NCBI GenBank assembly: GCA_025352375.1
Contig: JANXTL010000046.1
Coordinates: 1 to 57,353, forward strand
Reading direction: 5' to 3'
Length of the DNA stretch: 57,353 nt
From: Acetobacteraceae bacterium
GTDB taxonomy: Bacteria > Pseudomonadota > Alphaproteobacteria > Acetobacterales > Acetobacteraceae
This document shows positions 27,735 through 36,246 of the stretch, one piece after another. The notes beneath the pieces were generated by a model, which made no database searches, had not been told where the DNA came from, and worked only from the letters and a program-made list of their open reading frames with translations. The position numbers were made by a program, and so were the translations under genes. The first letter of the stretch is position 1. Each line of letters starts with the position of its first letter.

Positions 27735-28127
27735 TTATCGCGCGGCGCGTCCGGCCTTTTTCTTCCCACCGGCATCGGCCGCGGGTTTCGCCTTCGCCGC
27801 ATCCTTCATGATGCCACGCAAGTCACGAATGAACGCCGTGCCCTTCGGCGTGCGCTGCACGAGGACGCTGCGTCGATCGGCCGGATCGGTCTTGCGGCGG
27901 ACCAGATCGAATTCCGCCAACCGGTCAAGCGCCCGCGTGATCGCGGGTTTGGAAACGTCCAACGTCGCCGCCAGACCGCGCACGGTTTGTGCTTCGGATT
28001 CGAGGTAGCACGTCAACAGAACTGCGAGTTGACGGGCGGAAAGATCGGGGCCATCGCGGCGCACCAGCGCAACCACGGTGCCGCGCAGGGTCCCAACCAG
28101 GCTTTCGGTATCGTCACTGCCACTCAT
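27735..28127 (-). CDS. MarR-family transcriptional regulator
   Basis: A 130-residue winged-helix regulator. The recognition region is DLSARQLAVLLTCYLESEAQ, then VRGLAATLDVSKPAITRALD and RLAEFDLVRRKTDPADRRSV, the last being the MarR wing. The C-terminus is basic and Ala/Lys-rich (DAGGKKKAGRAAR). ATG 28127 gives the normal start; the open frame back to 28235 has no homology. A single cysteine (LLTCYLE) lies in the domain and might be redox active, but that is speculation. It is followed after 3 bp by the fRMsr gene. Targets are probably its own promoter and that gene. Confidence 0.85.
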   Translation of the reverse strand: MSGSDDTESLVGTLRGTVVALVRRDGPDLSARQLAVLLTCYLESEAQTVRGLAATLDVSKPAITRALDRLAEFDLVRRKTDPADRRSVLVQRTPKGTAFIRDLRGIMKDAAKAKPAADAGGKKKAGRAAR

Positions 28128-28495
28128 TTTACTTGGACCTTTCAAGTTGGACCGGCACCGTGCTCGGAGCCGGCGAACCGGGTTTCGGATTCTCCCCCTT
28201 TTGCGAACGCTGTCACGGAACGAACGCGCATTCAAGTTAATTCGGGTCCATGCCGAAAAATCCGTAACAAAGACGCGATATCCCCGGCACGATCCGATGC
28301 GGCACGAATTCAGTCGGATCGAGACACGGTCTCAATCTCGATTTTCGCATAATACCGACCGGCATGACGATGAAACACCGGACAATGAGTCAGTGGTTTC
28401 GTCAGTCGATATAACAGCCTAGTTGTAAAGCTTCAGGTTAAGTTGTATCCGCGATTGCATCTGTCTGGCTCTTCGGCTGCTCTGCGACAAACACA
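28128..28495. other. 368-bp intergenic region upstream of the MarR gene
   Basis: No gene is seen in this stretch between the end of kup and the leftward MarR gene. It should hold the MarR/fRMsr promoter and the kup 3' end. A small inverted repeat GAGAC-acg-GTCTC is present at about 28320-28333. I found no clear terminator, tRNA or repeat family. Confidence 0.4.
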
Positions 28496-30385
28496 TCAGA
28501 TCGCGACCCGTACCCCCAGCTCGACCACGCGGTCGCTGGGGATACGGAAGAACTCGGTGGCTGGGACGGCGTTCCGAGCCATGACCAGGAAGAGCCACAG
28601 GCGCCACCAGGGCATCTTCGGCGCCATCGCGGGGACAAGCACCTCGCGCCCCAGGAAATAGCTGGCCTGCATCGGGTCGAAGGCGATGGTGCTGCCCAGC
28701 TCCTCCAGTTCCCGCGGAATGTTGGGGCTTTCCATGAAGCCATAGCGCAGCACCACCCGGTGCACGCCCGGCGTCAGTTCGGATACCGCCGCGCGTCGTT
28801 CCTGTGCGATCTCGGGCACGTCGTCATTCTGTACCGTGACGAACAACACGCGCTCGTGGAGTACTTTATTGTGCTTGAGGTTATGCAGCAGCGAGGTCGG
28901 TACATAATCCGGATTGCCGGTCAGGAAGATCGCCAGGCCCGGTACTCGCACGGTGCGGGACTGCGGCAGGCGCGCCAGGAAGGGTGCCAGCGGCATGCTG
29001 TCCTGCTGCCAGCGTGCCAGCATCAGATCGCGCCCGCGCTTCCACGATGTCATCATCGCCGTCAAGAACGCGCCCAGCGCCAACGGCACCCAGCCGCCCT
29101 CGACCACCTTCAGGGTGTTGGCCGAAAAGAACAAACCGTCGATGATGAAAAAGCTGCCGAACACGCCCACGGTGGCCAGCCGCGACCAATGGAACTGCCG
29201 GCGAAACACCACCATCGCCAGAACGGCGGTGCAGATGAAGGTGCCGGTGACCGCGATGCCGTAAGCGGCGGCGAGGTTGTCGGATGTCTTGAACGCCATC
29301 ACCAGGATGACGACGCCTACCATCAGCGCGGCGTTCACCTGGGGTACGTAGATCTGCCCTTCCTCGGTCGTGGAGGTATGGCGCACGGTCATGCGCGGCA
29401 GGAAGCCCAGCTGCATGCACTGCCGGGTCATGGAGTAGGCGCCGGAAATGACGGCTTGGCTGGCGATCACGGTTGCCACCGTCGCCAGCGCGACCATGGG
29501 GAAACGGGTCCAAGCCGGACCCAGCAGGAAGAATGGGTTTGCCACCGCGCCGGGATCGTGCAGCACCAGCGCGCCCTGGCCGAAATAATTCAGCACCAGA
29601 CACGGCAGCACGAAGCCGGTCCAGGCGTAACGGATGGGTTTGGCCCCGAAGTGCCCCATATCGGCATACAGCGCCTCGGCCCCCGTCACGCAGAGCACCA
29701 CGGCGCCCAGCACGACAAAGGCCAGACCTTTGTACTGAACGCAGAGTGCGAAGGCGTAGGTGGGGGAAATCGCCATCAGCACGAAGGGATGTTGAACGAT
29801 CTCGATCAGGCCCAGCGCGCCAATGATCAAGAACCACACCATCATGATCGGACCGAAAACCCGTCCGACCGAATGCGTGCCGCGATATTGCATCGCGAAC
29901 AGCAACACGATGATCGCGATACTGACGGGTATCACCACCTCTTTGAGGCCGGGGGCCGACACCTCCAGCCCCTCCACCGCCGATAACACCGAGATCGCCG
30001 GCGTGATGATGCCGTCGCCAAAGAACAGGCAGGCGCCCGCGATGCCGATCAGCGACAGCGTTTTGCGCATCGCGGCGCCGGACGACACACGAAGTGCCAG
30101 CGCCATGAGTGACAGGATGCCGCCTTCGCCGCGGTTGTCGGCGCGCATCACCAGCATCACGTATTTGATCGTGACGATGAGAATTAGGGACCAGAAGATC
30201 AGCGACAGAACGCCCATCACTTCCACGTTCGTGATGGGCAGGTCCTTGAACAGCTCCAGGCTCGCCTTGAAGGCGTAGAGCGGACTGGTTCCGATGTCGC
30301 CGTAGACGACACCCAGAACCCCCAACAGCATGCCTGCGGAAACTTTGGCTTTGCCAGCTGGGCTGGCCTGCGGGGCGTCGGTCAC
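28496..30385 (-). CDS. kup: Kup (TrkD) low-affinity potassium transporter
   Basis: A 629-residue K+/H+ symporter of the KUP family. The N-terminus contains the signature [16 protein letters not shown]. Twelve hydrophobic helices follow, including [20 protein letters not shown] and [18 protein letters not shown]. The cytoplasmic C-terminal domain (from about 460) is complete and ends in [15 protein letters not shown]. It is 134 bp downstream of gcrA on the same strand. In rhizobia and relatives, kup genes serve growth at low K+ or acid pH. I see no riboswitch in the upstream gap. Confidence 0.95.
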   Translation of the reverse strand: MTDAPQASPAGKAKVSAGMLLGVLGVVYGDIGTSPLYAFKASLELFKDLPITNVEVMGVLSLIFWSLILIVTIKYVMLVMRADNRGEGGILSLMALALRVSSGAAMRKTLSLIGIAGACLFFGDGIITPAISVLSAVEGLEVSAPGLKEVVIPVSIAIIVLLFAMQYRGTHSVGRVFGPIMMVWFLIIGALGLIEIVQHPFVLMAISPTYAFALCVQYKGLAFVVLGAVVLCVTGAEALYADMGHFGAKPIRYAWTGFVLPCLVLNYFGQGALVLHDPGAVANPFFLLGPAWTRFPMVALATVATVIASQAVISGAYSMTRQCMQLGFLPRMTVRHTSTTEEGQIYVPQVNAALMVGVVILVMAFKTSDNLAAAYGIAVTGTFICTAVLAMVVFRRQFHWSRLATVGVFGSFFIIDGLFFSANTLKVVEGGWVPLALGAFLTAMMTSWKRGRDLMLARWQQDSMPLAPFLARLPQSRTVRVPGLAIFLTGNPDYVPTSLLHNLKHNKVLHERVLFVTVQNDDVPEIAQERRAAVSELTPGVHRVVLRYGFMESPNIPRELEELGSTIAFDPMQASYFLGREVLVPAMAPKMPWWRLWLFLVMARNAVPATEFFRIPSDRVVELGVRVAI

Positions 30386-30519
30386 GGGCGCACCCGAACG
30401 TCGAACCCCGAAGCGGCGTCAGCCATGCGATCTCCTGTAAATGCGGCAACCTTGTGGCAAGGCGGCGGACGCATACGCCGCTCGCCCGCTGGGGGCAATA
30501 TGGGGAGACCGGGATGGAT

Positions 30520-31086
30520 TCAGGCGGCGTCCTCGCGGCGGTCGCGGACCTTCACATAGGCCAGCTTGGCATGCTCGTCGCAGTATGGTTTGCCGGGTTC
30601 CGACCGGTCGTCGCAAAACCGGAAGGTCTTGGTGCCGGGTTCGCCAATCGGCCAGCAGCAGGTCACGATGCGTCCATACGGTCGCGGTGCGACAGCCTGC
30701 GGTCGGGGTGCGACAGCCTGCGGTCGGGGCGGGGCGACCAATACCGGACGTGGCGGGACAACCTTCGCCTGAACGGGCACCGGTGGCGGCGCCACGGCAA
30801 CCGTCGCGACGATGACGTGCGCGGTGTCCATGGCCACGGGGCCACCCGAACTTGCCAACGGCGGCAGGGTCGGCCCTTCCACCCGGCGCGGCGCCGCGCG
30901 ACGTTCCGCCGATGGCTCACTGCCTTCGCGGCGAATGGGCGAGGGGCGGGCGGGAAGATCGAGGCGGTGCGCTTTGCCGACGATCGCGTTCTTGGAAACA
31001 CCAAGGCGGCGGCCGATCTCGGCTGTTGAGTGTCCTTCCGCCCAAAGCTCCCTGAGACGGCCGATGACTTCCTCGTTCCACTCCAT
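30520..31086 (-). CDS. gcrA: GcrA-type cell-cycle transcription regulator
   Basis: GcrA is an alphaproteobacterial sigma-70 cofactor that activates promoters carrying CcrM-methylated GANTC sites. The 188-residue protein has the N-terminal DNA-binding region (WNEEVIGRLRELWAEGHSTA, then EIGRRLGVSKNAIVGKAHRL). A long Pro/Ala/Arg/Val linker follows, then the C-terminal sigma-interaction domain with a Cys/His pattern (TCCWPIGEPG, FRFCDDRS, PYCDEHAKLAYV). The linker contains a heptad repeat (see 30679-30741). ATG 31086 starts directly at the domain. The upstream region contains a GANTC site and a DnaA-box-like sequence. Confidence 0.95.
   Translation of the reverse strand: MEWNEEVIGRLRELWAEGHSTAEIGRRLGVSKNAIVGKAHRLDLPARPSPIRREGSEPSAERRAAPRRVEGPTLPPLASSGGPVAMDTAHVIVATVAVAPPPVPVQAKVVPPRPVLVAPPRPQAVAPRPQAVAPRPYGRIVTCCWPIGEPGTKTFRFCDDRSEPGKPYCDEHAKLAYVKVRDRREDAA
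30679..30741. repeat. 21-bp tandem repeat inside gcrA
   Basis: Two nearly identical 21-bp units (30679-30699 and 30700-30720, one mismatch) are followed by a diverged third. They keep the frame and encode QAVAPRP repeats in the GcrA linker. Such in-frame repeats can change linker length by slippage. Confidence 0.7.
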
Positions 31087-31152
31087 CTTGTGGGTCCCCC
31101 TGCTAGTTTAACCACAAGATACGGTATAGACCTCGCCGTGGGGGTCAACAGC

Positions 31153-31186
31153 GAATCGAACGTAGAGTACAAAAAGTTGTGGGTAA
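31153..31186 (-). promoter_or_regulatory. GANTC site and DnaA-box-like sequence upstream of gcrA
   Basis: A GAATC (GANTC, CcrM methylation site) is at 31153-31157, 67 bp upstream of the gcrA ATG. A TTACCCACA on the minus strand (31178-31186) differs at one position from the DnaA consensus TTWTNCACA. In Caulobacter, gcrA transcription is activated by DnaA; here the sites are seen, and their use is inferred. Confidence 0.35.
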
Positions 31187-31207
31187 CTTTTCGCCGAACC
31201 ACAAGCC

Positions 31208-32149
31208 CTAGAGGATGAGGCCTTTGCGCAGCAGCCCGTGGACGCCCTTTTCACCATTCACCGTCTGGGTGACGTGGAAGTCCACCGCGAGGGAGCAGAA
31301 CTGGTAGGCTTGTTCCCGCGTCAAGTTGGTGCGGCTGGTAATGAAGGCGATCATCTGGCGCAGCGCCTGCTTCATCGCCTGATCCAGATCTTCGTTCATG
31401 CCCATGCTAATATAGTGGGTCGGGGTTTCCGCCCGAGGGTAGCTTAGGCCGGCGGATTTGTGCAGCGTGAAGGTGAAGGTGCCGGTCAGGCAGATCTCCA
31501 GCGCGTTGATGCAGACCTCCCCATCGCCCTGCACCCCGTGCCCGTCGCCGGCCGAGAACAACGCCCCTTCGGCCCAGACGGGCAGGAACAGGGTGGAGCC
31601 CTGCGTCAGCTCCTTATTATCGAGGTTACCGCCATGCTCCCGCGGCTGGATGGTCGAGATCGTGCCGTAGCTCGGCGGTGGGGCAACGCCCATGACCCCG
31701 AAGAACGGCGCGAGCGTCAGTTCCGTGCCCCAGGGCAGCTTGCACACGCCGCGTTGGCGGTCGACCGGAATGTGCGAAAGGTATTTTTCGGGAAAATCTT
31801 CCGGCAGGGTCCCGACCAACGGCCGAAAGCCGCAATAGCCCCAGTCGCAGCCGACCTCGATCTTGTCGATGCTAACTTCGAGCATGTCGCCGGGCATGGC
31901 ACCCGCGATGGCGACCGGCCCGGTCAGGATGTGACCGGGGCCGCGTGGCGGATTGGACGCATGAATCGCCGCCAGCGCCGGGGGCACGGTCAGGCCGGCC
32001 CCCGCTGGCGGCATGACCTCCGGCCCGCCGGAGACACACTCCAGCACCACCGTGTCACCGGAGTTCACCGTGATCAGCGGCGGAAAGGCGGCATCGAACA
32101 TGCCCCAACGGATGGTCTCGGGTGTCGAGGCAATGCGATGCGTGGCCAT
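31208..32149 (-). CDS. Acetamidase/formamidase family amidohydrolase
   Basis: A 313-residue enzyme of the FmdA/AmdA fold, which hydrolyses small amides such as formamide or acetamide to ammonia and the acid. Family segments are GHILTGPVAIAGAMPGDMLE and CDWGYCGFRPLVGTLPEDF. Others are the metal/active-site region PREHGGNLDNKELTQGSTLF and GDGHGVQGDGEVCINALEI. The length is that of the short acetamidase group. It begins 15 bp after tatA on the same strand; that pairing is unusual, and the protein itself has no signal peptide. Substrate not determined. Confidence 0.9.
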   Translation of the reverse strand: MATHRIASTPETIRWGMFDAAFPPLITVNSGDTVVLECVSGGPEVMPPAGAGLTVPPALAAIHASNPPRGPGHILTGPVAIAGAMPGDMLEVSIDKIEVGCDWGYCGFRPLVGTLPEDFPEKYLSHIPVDRQRGVCKLPWGTELTLAPFFGVMGVAPPPSYGTISTIQPREHGGNLDNKELTQGSTLFLPVWAEGALFSAGDGHGVQGDGEVCINALEICLTGTFTFTLHKSAGLSYPRAETPTHYISMGMNEDLDQAMKQALRQMIAFITSRTNLTREQAYQFCSLAVDFHVTQTVNGEKGVHGLLRKGLIL

Positions 32150-32164
32150 ATTCGGCCTCCGTGC

Positions 32165-32410
32165 TTAGCGCGTGGTGGTGGTGGTCGTGGTCTCGCGAGG
32201 CGTATTGGCCGGGTGCGCGCCAGGCAGGGTGCCAGCCGGCTTGTCGGCGCTGGCTTCCATCGAAGCGTCGTCCGGCTCTGCCATGTTCTTCTTGAAGGAT
32301 TTGATGCCCTTCGCGAAGTCGCCCATCAGGCTGCTGACCTTGCCGCCGCCGAACAGCAGCAGGACGACCACCAGCACCAACGCCCAGTGCCATATGCTTA
32401 AACCGCCCAT
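32165..32410 (-). CDS. tatA: TatA-type twin-arginine translocase subunit
   Basis: An 81-residue TatA/E protein that polymerises to form the Tat translocation site. It has one N-terminal membrane helix ([18 protein letters not shown]), the hinge G, and an amphipathic helix ([20 protein letters not shown]). The acidic tail ends with seven threonines (ETTTTTTTR). No tatB or tatC is nearby, so it is an orphan copy or tatBC lies elsewhere. Rieske PetA and HpnM in this window are likely Tat clients. It may be co-transcribed with the amidase gene downstream. Confidence 0.9.
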   Translation of the reverse strand: MGGLSIWHWALVLVVVLLLFGGGKVSSLMGDFAKGIKSFKKNMAEPDDASMEASADKPAGTLPGAHPANTPRETTTTTTTR

Positions 32411-32506
32411 AAATCCTCCATACCGGATTGGCGGCGAACATGCTCACCCATCCGTGCGGCGCACTCTATAGGCCTACGCGCGGGGGCTGCCAACGGATTG
32501 TACGGA

Positions 32507-33709
32507 TCAGATCGCGCCGATGTCCCGCAACCGCGCCATCTCGACGTCATCCAACCCCAGCATGCACCGGTAAATCTCGTCGTTATGCGCCCCCAGCGCT
32601 TCCCCAAGCCAATGAACGGCGCCGGGGGTTTCGCTCAAGCGGGGGACGAGATTAGGGACCGCCAGTTCGCCCACACGTGGGTCCTGCACCCGTAAAATAT
32701 TGCCGCGGGCGGCGTAGTGGGGGTCCTCGAAGATTTCGTCGATCGCGTAGACCGGGCCGCACGGCACCTGGTTGGTTTCGCAGACTTGCATCAAATCGGT
32801 GCGGTCATAGGTCGCGGTCCACGCTGCGACCGTTTCATCGACCTTTTCCCGATCGCGTTCCCGATGCGCCAGCGGACCCCAGCTTTCCAAACCAGCCAGA
32901 TCGGGTCGCCCCATCGCCTCGGCAAGTCGGGAAAAGATCTTGTCGTTGGTGCAGGCGATGGCAATCCAGCGGCCGTCTTTTGTGGGGTAATGGCTGTGCG
33001 GCACCACGTTCACCGTGCCCGGACCCATGCGCTGGCGCACGAATCCTTTGTGCTGAAACGCCGGAGCCAACTCGTCCAGGATGCGGAAAATCGGCTCGTA
33101 AAGCCCGATATCCACCATTTGCCCGCGCCCGGTTTTCTCGCGCGCCTGCATGGCCAGCAAGGTGCCCATCGCGCCGTAGATGCCTGCCATATAGTCGGGG
33201 ATGGTCGCCGAGCCCGGTGTGACCGGGGCGCGATCCGGGTACCCCGCCAGGAATGACAGGCCACCGAACGCATTGCCGATGCGGCCGAAGCCTGGGCGGT
33301 CCTTGTACGGACCCGTCTGCCCATAGCCGGAGATGCGGACCATGATCAGGCGTGGATTGACCGCCGAAAGAATGTCCCAGCCGAGGCCCCATTTCTCCAG
33401 CGTGCCAGGCTGAAAATTCTCGATCAGCACGTCGGATTTTTCGACCAGGCGCTTCAGCAGCGCCACGCCATCGGGTTTGCGCAAATCCAGTGTGATGCAC
33501 TTCTTGTTGCGCGATTCAGACAGCCACGGCAGCGAATCGCCGCACTCGGTCATGGTCCCGAACCGGCGCGTGGCATCGCCGACGCCGGGCAACTCGACCT
33601 TGATGACCTCGGCGCCGAACTCACCTAACTGAGTGGCGCAAAACGGCCCCGCCAGGAACGTTGCGATATCGAGCACGCGGCATCCTTGCAGCGCCTGAAC
33701 GTCGATCAT
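32507..33709 (-). CDS. CaiB/BaiF family class III CoA-transferase
   Basis: A 400-residue family III CoA-transferase, which moves CoA from one thioester to another carboxylate without free intermediates. The catalytic Asp is D172 in PDYMAGIYGAMG. Other signatures are LDIATFLAGPFCATQLGEFGA, KKCITLDLRKPDG and DVLIENFQPGTLEKWGL. ATG 33709 overlaps the stop of the CitE-like gene (ATGA); the longer open frame to 33988 is in that gene. It is the last gene of a five-gene leftward operon. Its likely task is to activate the operon's acid intermediate as a CoA ester, from succinyl-CoA or a similar donor; the substrate is unknown. Confidence 0.92.
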   Translation of the reverse strand: MIDVQALQGCRVLDIATFLAGPFCATQLGEFGAEVIKVELPGVGDATRRFGTMTECGDSLPWLSESRNKKCITLDLRKPDGVALLKRLVEKSDVLIENFQPGTLEKWGLGWDILSAVNPRLIMVRISGYGQTGPYKDRPGFGRIGNAFGGLSFLAGYPDRAPVTPGSATIPDYMAGIYGAMGTLLAMQAREKTGRGQMVDIGLYEPIFRILDELAPAFQHKGFVRQRMGPGTVNVVPHSHYPTKDGRWIAIACTNDKIFSRLAEAMGRPDLAGLESWGPLAHRERDREKVDETVAAWTATYDRTDLMQVCETNQVPCGPVYAIDEIFEDPHYAARGNILRVQDPRVGELAVPNLVPRLSETPGAVHWLGEALGAHNDEIYRCMLGLDDVEMARLRDIGAI

Positions 33710-34557
33710 TGAATGCCTCCGCGTGCCAGCACCTGCCGAGCACGTTGCACGATGGGATAATCGATGAACTGGCCATCGAGCTGGATCGACGCCAGGCCCT
33801 GTTTTTCCGCCTCGTCGAAGGCCGCGATCACCCGGCGGGCTTTCGCGACGGTCGCATCGTCCGGGGTGAACGCGGCGTTGGTGACCGCAACCTGATCGGG
33901 GTGAATGCACATCTTGCCCTGGAAGCCGAGCGCGGCCGCGCGTTGCGCCGACAGCGCGAAGCCTTCGGTATCCCGCAGATCCGCCCACACCGTATCCAGC
34001 GGTGAATCCATCCCCGCCGCTCGGCAGGCCACCACACAGGCAGCGCGATGCGGCGACAATTCCGATTCATCCCGTGACCAGATCATACCGAGGTCGAGCG
34101 TAAAATCCCCTGCCCCGAACGCGACCGTGCGTGCCCGCGTGCCGGCACCGCAGATCGACGACAGAGCCTGAATGCCCTTCGCCGTTTCGATGATCGGTAT
34201 CAGATCGATACCGCCTTGTTTCAGCCCGCGTTCCCGCTCCAGCGAGCCGATGACCCAGTCGGCGGATTTCAATTCATCGGCGCTTTCGGTTTTTGGCAGG
34301 ACGATGCCGTCCAGACCCGCATGCACGACTGCGGCCAAATCGGCAAAGCACCACTCGGTGGAAAGCGCGTTCACCCGCACATAAAGCTTGCCGTGGCGGG
34401 GCGCTTTATAGGTCGCCACCACCAGCGCGCGCGTCGCGGTTTTTTCGCTGATGGCAACGGCGTCTTCCAGATCGAGGATGACTCCGTCGGCCGGTAAGGT
34501 CAGTGCCTTTTCGACACGCCTTGCATGGTTGCCCGGTGCGAACAGGAGGCTTCTCAT
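33706..34557 (-). CDS. HpcH/HpaI-CitE-like aldolase/lyase
   Basis: A 283-residue TIM-barrel lyase of the CitE/malyl-CoA lyase group. It has RSLLFAPGNHARRVEKAL, the Mg2+-region GVILDLEDAVAISEK, KLYVRVNAL and LPKTESADEL. Further conserved blocks are IPIIETAKGIQAL, FGAGDFTLDLG and GFQGKMCIHPDQV. Such enzymes cleave or form 3-hydroxy-acyl-CoA such as (S)-malyl-CoA, beta-methylmalyl-CoA or citramalyl-CoA. It overlaps both neighbours by four bases (LLM enzyme before, CoA-transferase after). Next to a CoA-transferase it would cleave the CoA-activated product into acetyl- or propionyl-CoA plus an oxoacid; this is inference. Confidence 0.9.
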   Translation of the reverse strand: MRSLLFAPGNHARRVEKALTLPADGVILDLEDAVAISEKTATRALVVATYKAPRHGKLYVRVNALSTEWCFADLAAVVHAGLDGIVLPKTESADELKSADWVIGSLERERGLKQGGIDLIPIIETAKGIQALSSICGAGTRARTVAFGAGDFTLDLGMIWSRDESELSPHRAACVVACRAAGMDSPLDTVWADLRDTEGFALSAQRAAALGFQGKMCIHPDQVAVTNAAFTPDDATVAKARRVIAAFDEAEKQGLASIQLDGQFIDYPIVQRARQVLARGGIQ

Positions 34558-35921
34558 TGTGTGGCCTTCCGAGCGATGTGGTAGTCGCGGGCGCGGGGGA
34601 TGTGGAGGCCGAGGTTTTCTCGGAGCGTGGTGCCGCGATAATCCTTCTGGAACAACCCGCGCCGTTGCAGTTCCGGCACCAGTAGACGTACGACGTCTTC
34701 GTACGAACCCGGCATGTGCGTCGCGGCCAACACGAAACCGTCGCAGGCGGGGGCGACGAACCATTCTTCCATCTGATCGGCGACCTGCCTGGGGGTGCCG
34801 CAGAACATTTTGTGTTCTTTCACGGTGCCGCGGCCGGAGATTTCGACGAAATCGCGCACGGTGGGGTTTTTGTGGCCGGAGTGCTGGATCACGCGTTCCC
34901 GGAAGCCGTGCCAGCTGAAGCCGGCGAGCTCTTCGTCGCTGAATGGCTCGTCGTAGCCTTTCGCGCCGAAATCGTAGTTCAGAACCTCGGAGATCAAGAC
35001 CAGCGCGTCGACCGGGCGCGCGGTCGCTTCGACGATGGCGCGTTTTTCTTGCGCGGCTGCCTCGGATTCCGCGACGCAGACGTAACAGGCCGGCGCCATA
35101 TGCACGGACGCGGGATCGCGGCCGCCGGCGGCGACTTGTTCCTTAAAGGCCTTGTAAGCAATCTTGCCGGCTTCGAGGTTGTGATGGATGACGAACACCA
35201 GCTCTGCCCATTTCGCCGCGAAGGCCTGCCCGCGGCCGGACTGCCCAGCCTGAATCAGCACCGGATGCCCCTGCGGCGAACGCGGCACGCTGAACGGCCC
35301 TCGCGACTTGAAATATTTTCCAGCATGATCGAGCCGATGAACCATCGAGCCGTCTGCGAAACGTCCAGACTCTTTGTCCAGGATGAGAGTATCATCGTCC
35401 CAGGTATTCCAGTGGCCCATCACCACGTCCATGAATTCTTCGGCGCGATCATAGCGCGCGTCGTGCTCCATGTGTTCGGCGTGGCCGAAATTCGCGGCCT
35501 CGGCGCTGTTCAGCGAGGTCACGATGTTCCAGGCAACGCGGCCCTTCAGCATCAGATCCATCGTCGCGAATACGCGGGCGACGTGATACGGCTCATAATA
35601 CGTGGTTGAGTATGTCGTCCCCAGGCCCAGCTTCGACGTCGCCATGCCCATCGCCATCAGCAATGTCGACGGGTCCATTTTCACTGCGCGCACGCCGGCG
35701 TTGATCGCTTCCAGATGGTTGCCGGTGTAAAGATCGGGCAGCGCCAAGCGGTCGTCGAAAAACGCCATCTGGATCTTGCCGTCTTCCAGAATGCGTGCGA
35801 TACGCTGGTAGTATTCCGGCGTCATGAAATCCATCATGGTCGATGGATGCCGCCACGATCCCGGCAGGTTGGAACAGTTTTGCGCCTGTAAGAAGGCGAC
35901 AAGGGTCATCATGCGATTCAT
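34554..35921 (-). CDS. LLM-class flavin-dependent monooxygenase (NtaA/SnaA/DszA group)
   Basis: A 455-residue bacterial-luciferase-fold monooxygenase that uses reduced FMN from a partner reductase. Group features are WRHPSTMMDFMTPEYYQRIA, the insertion KLGLGTTYSTTYYEPYHVAR and GRVAWNIVTSLNSAEAANFG. Further blocks are RYDRAEEFMDVVMGHWNTWD and PVLIQAGQSGRGQAFAAKWA. Relatives open or desulfurise polyamino acids, dibenzothiophene sulfone and similar compounds. No flavin reductase gene is in the operon, so reduced flavin must come from elsewhere. It starts 9 bp after the DUF4387 gene and overlaps the CitE-like gene. It is probably the oxygenating step of the pathway. Confidence 0.9.
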   Translation of the reverse strand: MNRMMTLVAFLQAQNCSNLPGSWRHPSTMMDFMTPEYYQRIARILEDGKIQMAFFDDRLALPDLYTGNHLEAINAGVRAVKMDPSTLLMAMGMATSKLGLGTTYSTTYYEPYHVARVFATMDLMLKGRVAWNIVTSLNSAEAANFGHAEHMEHDARYDRAEEFMDVVMGHWNTWDDDTLILDKESGRFADGSMVHRLDHAGKYFKSRGPFSVPRSPQGHPVLIQAGQSGRGQAFAAKWAELVFVIHHNLEAGKIAYKAFKEQVAAGGRDPASVHMAPACYVCVAESEAAAQEKRAIVEATARPVDALVLISEVLNYDFGAKGYDEPFSDEELAGFSWHGFRERVIQHSGHKNPTVRDFVEISGRGTVKEHKMFCGTPRQVADQMEEWFVAPACDGFVLAATHMPGSYEDVVRLLVPELQRRGLFQKDYRGTTLRENLGLHIPRARDYHIARKATQ

Positions 35922-35930
35922 GGCAAAACC

Positions 35931-36242
35931 TCAGATCGGTAAATCGACATCCAGCAGCGGGGCATGCTGCTGGCAACCGTAGACATCCGTATCCCCAAAT
36001 TCACCGGCCGGAACCAGGCGCGGGAACGTCGCCTTGAACGCCAAGGCGGCGTCGTAGGGGGTGAACAGCACGTGCTCTGCTGGCACATTATACAATCGGG
36101 CAAAAAGCTCAGGGCATAAAACGCCGCTCGCTTTCACCTTTCCATACGTGGAAGAATCGTCGAACACCACGTCGATGGTCAGTTCGAACGGCCCGGCATT
36201 CTTGCTTTTGCAGACGCGGGCGGCATCGCGGATCAGGGTCAT
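35931..36242 (-). CDS. DUF4387 family protein
   Basis: A 103-residue small protein of DUF4387, found almost always next to an AtuA-like DUF1446 gene, as here (4-bp gap after it). The start IRDAARVCKSKNAGPFELTI and the middle CPELFARLYNVP are family words. No catalytic motif can be pointed out and no signal peptide is present. It probably forms the small subunit of the DUF1446 protein or regulates it. Confidence 0.85.
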   Translation of the reverse strand: MTLIRDAARVCKSKNAGPFELTIDVVFDDSSTYGKVKASGVLCPELFARLYNVPAEHVLFTPYDAALAFKATFPRLVPAGEFGDTDVYGCQQHAPLLDVDLPI

Positions 36243-36246
36243 TTTT

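Noticed and set aside
28760-29986. 408-codon frame antisense to kup
   Set aside because: The sense strand has twelve helices and the KUP signature; the antisense product is His/Gln-rich nonsense.
30679-30741. Possible CRISPR-like repeat
   Set aside because: The units are directly adjacent with no spacers and encode an in-frame peptide repeat of GcrA.
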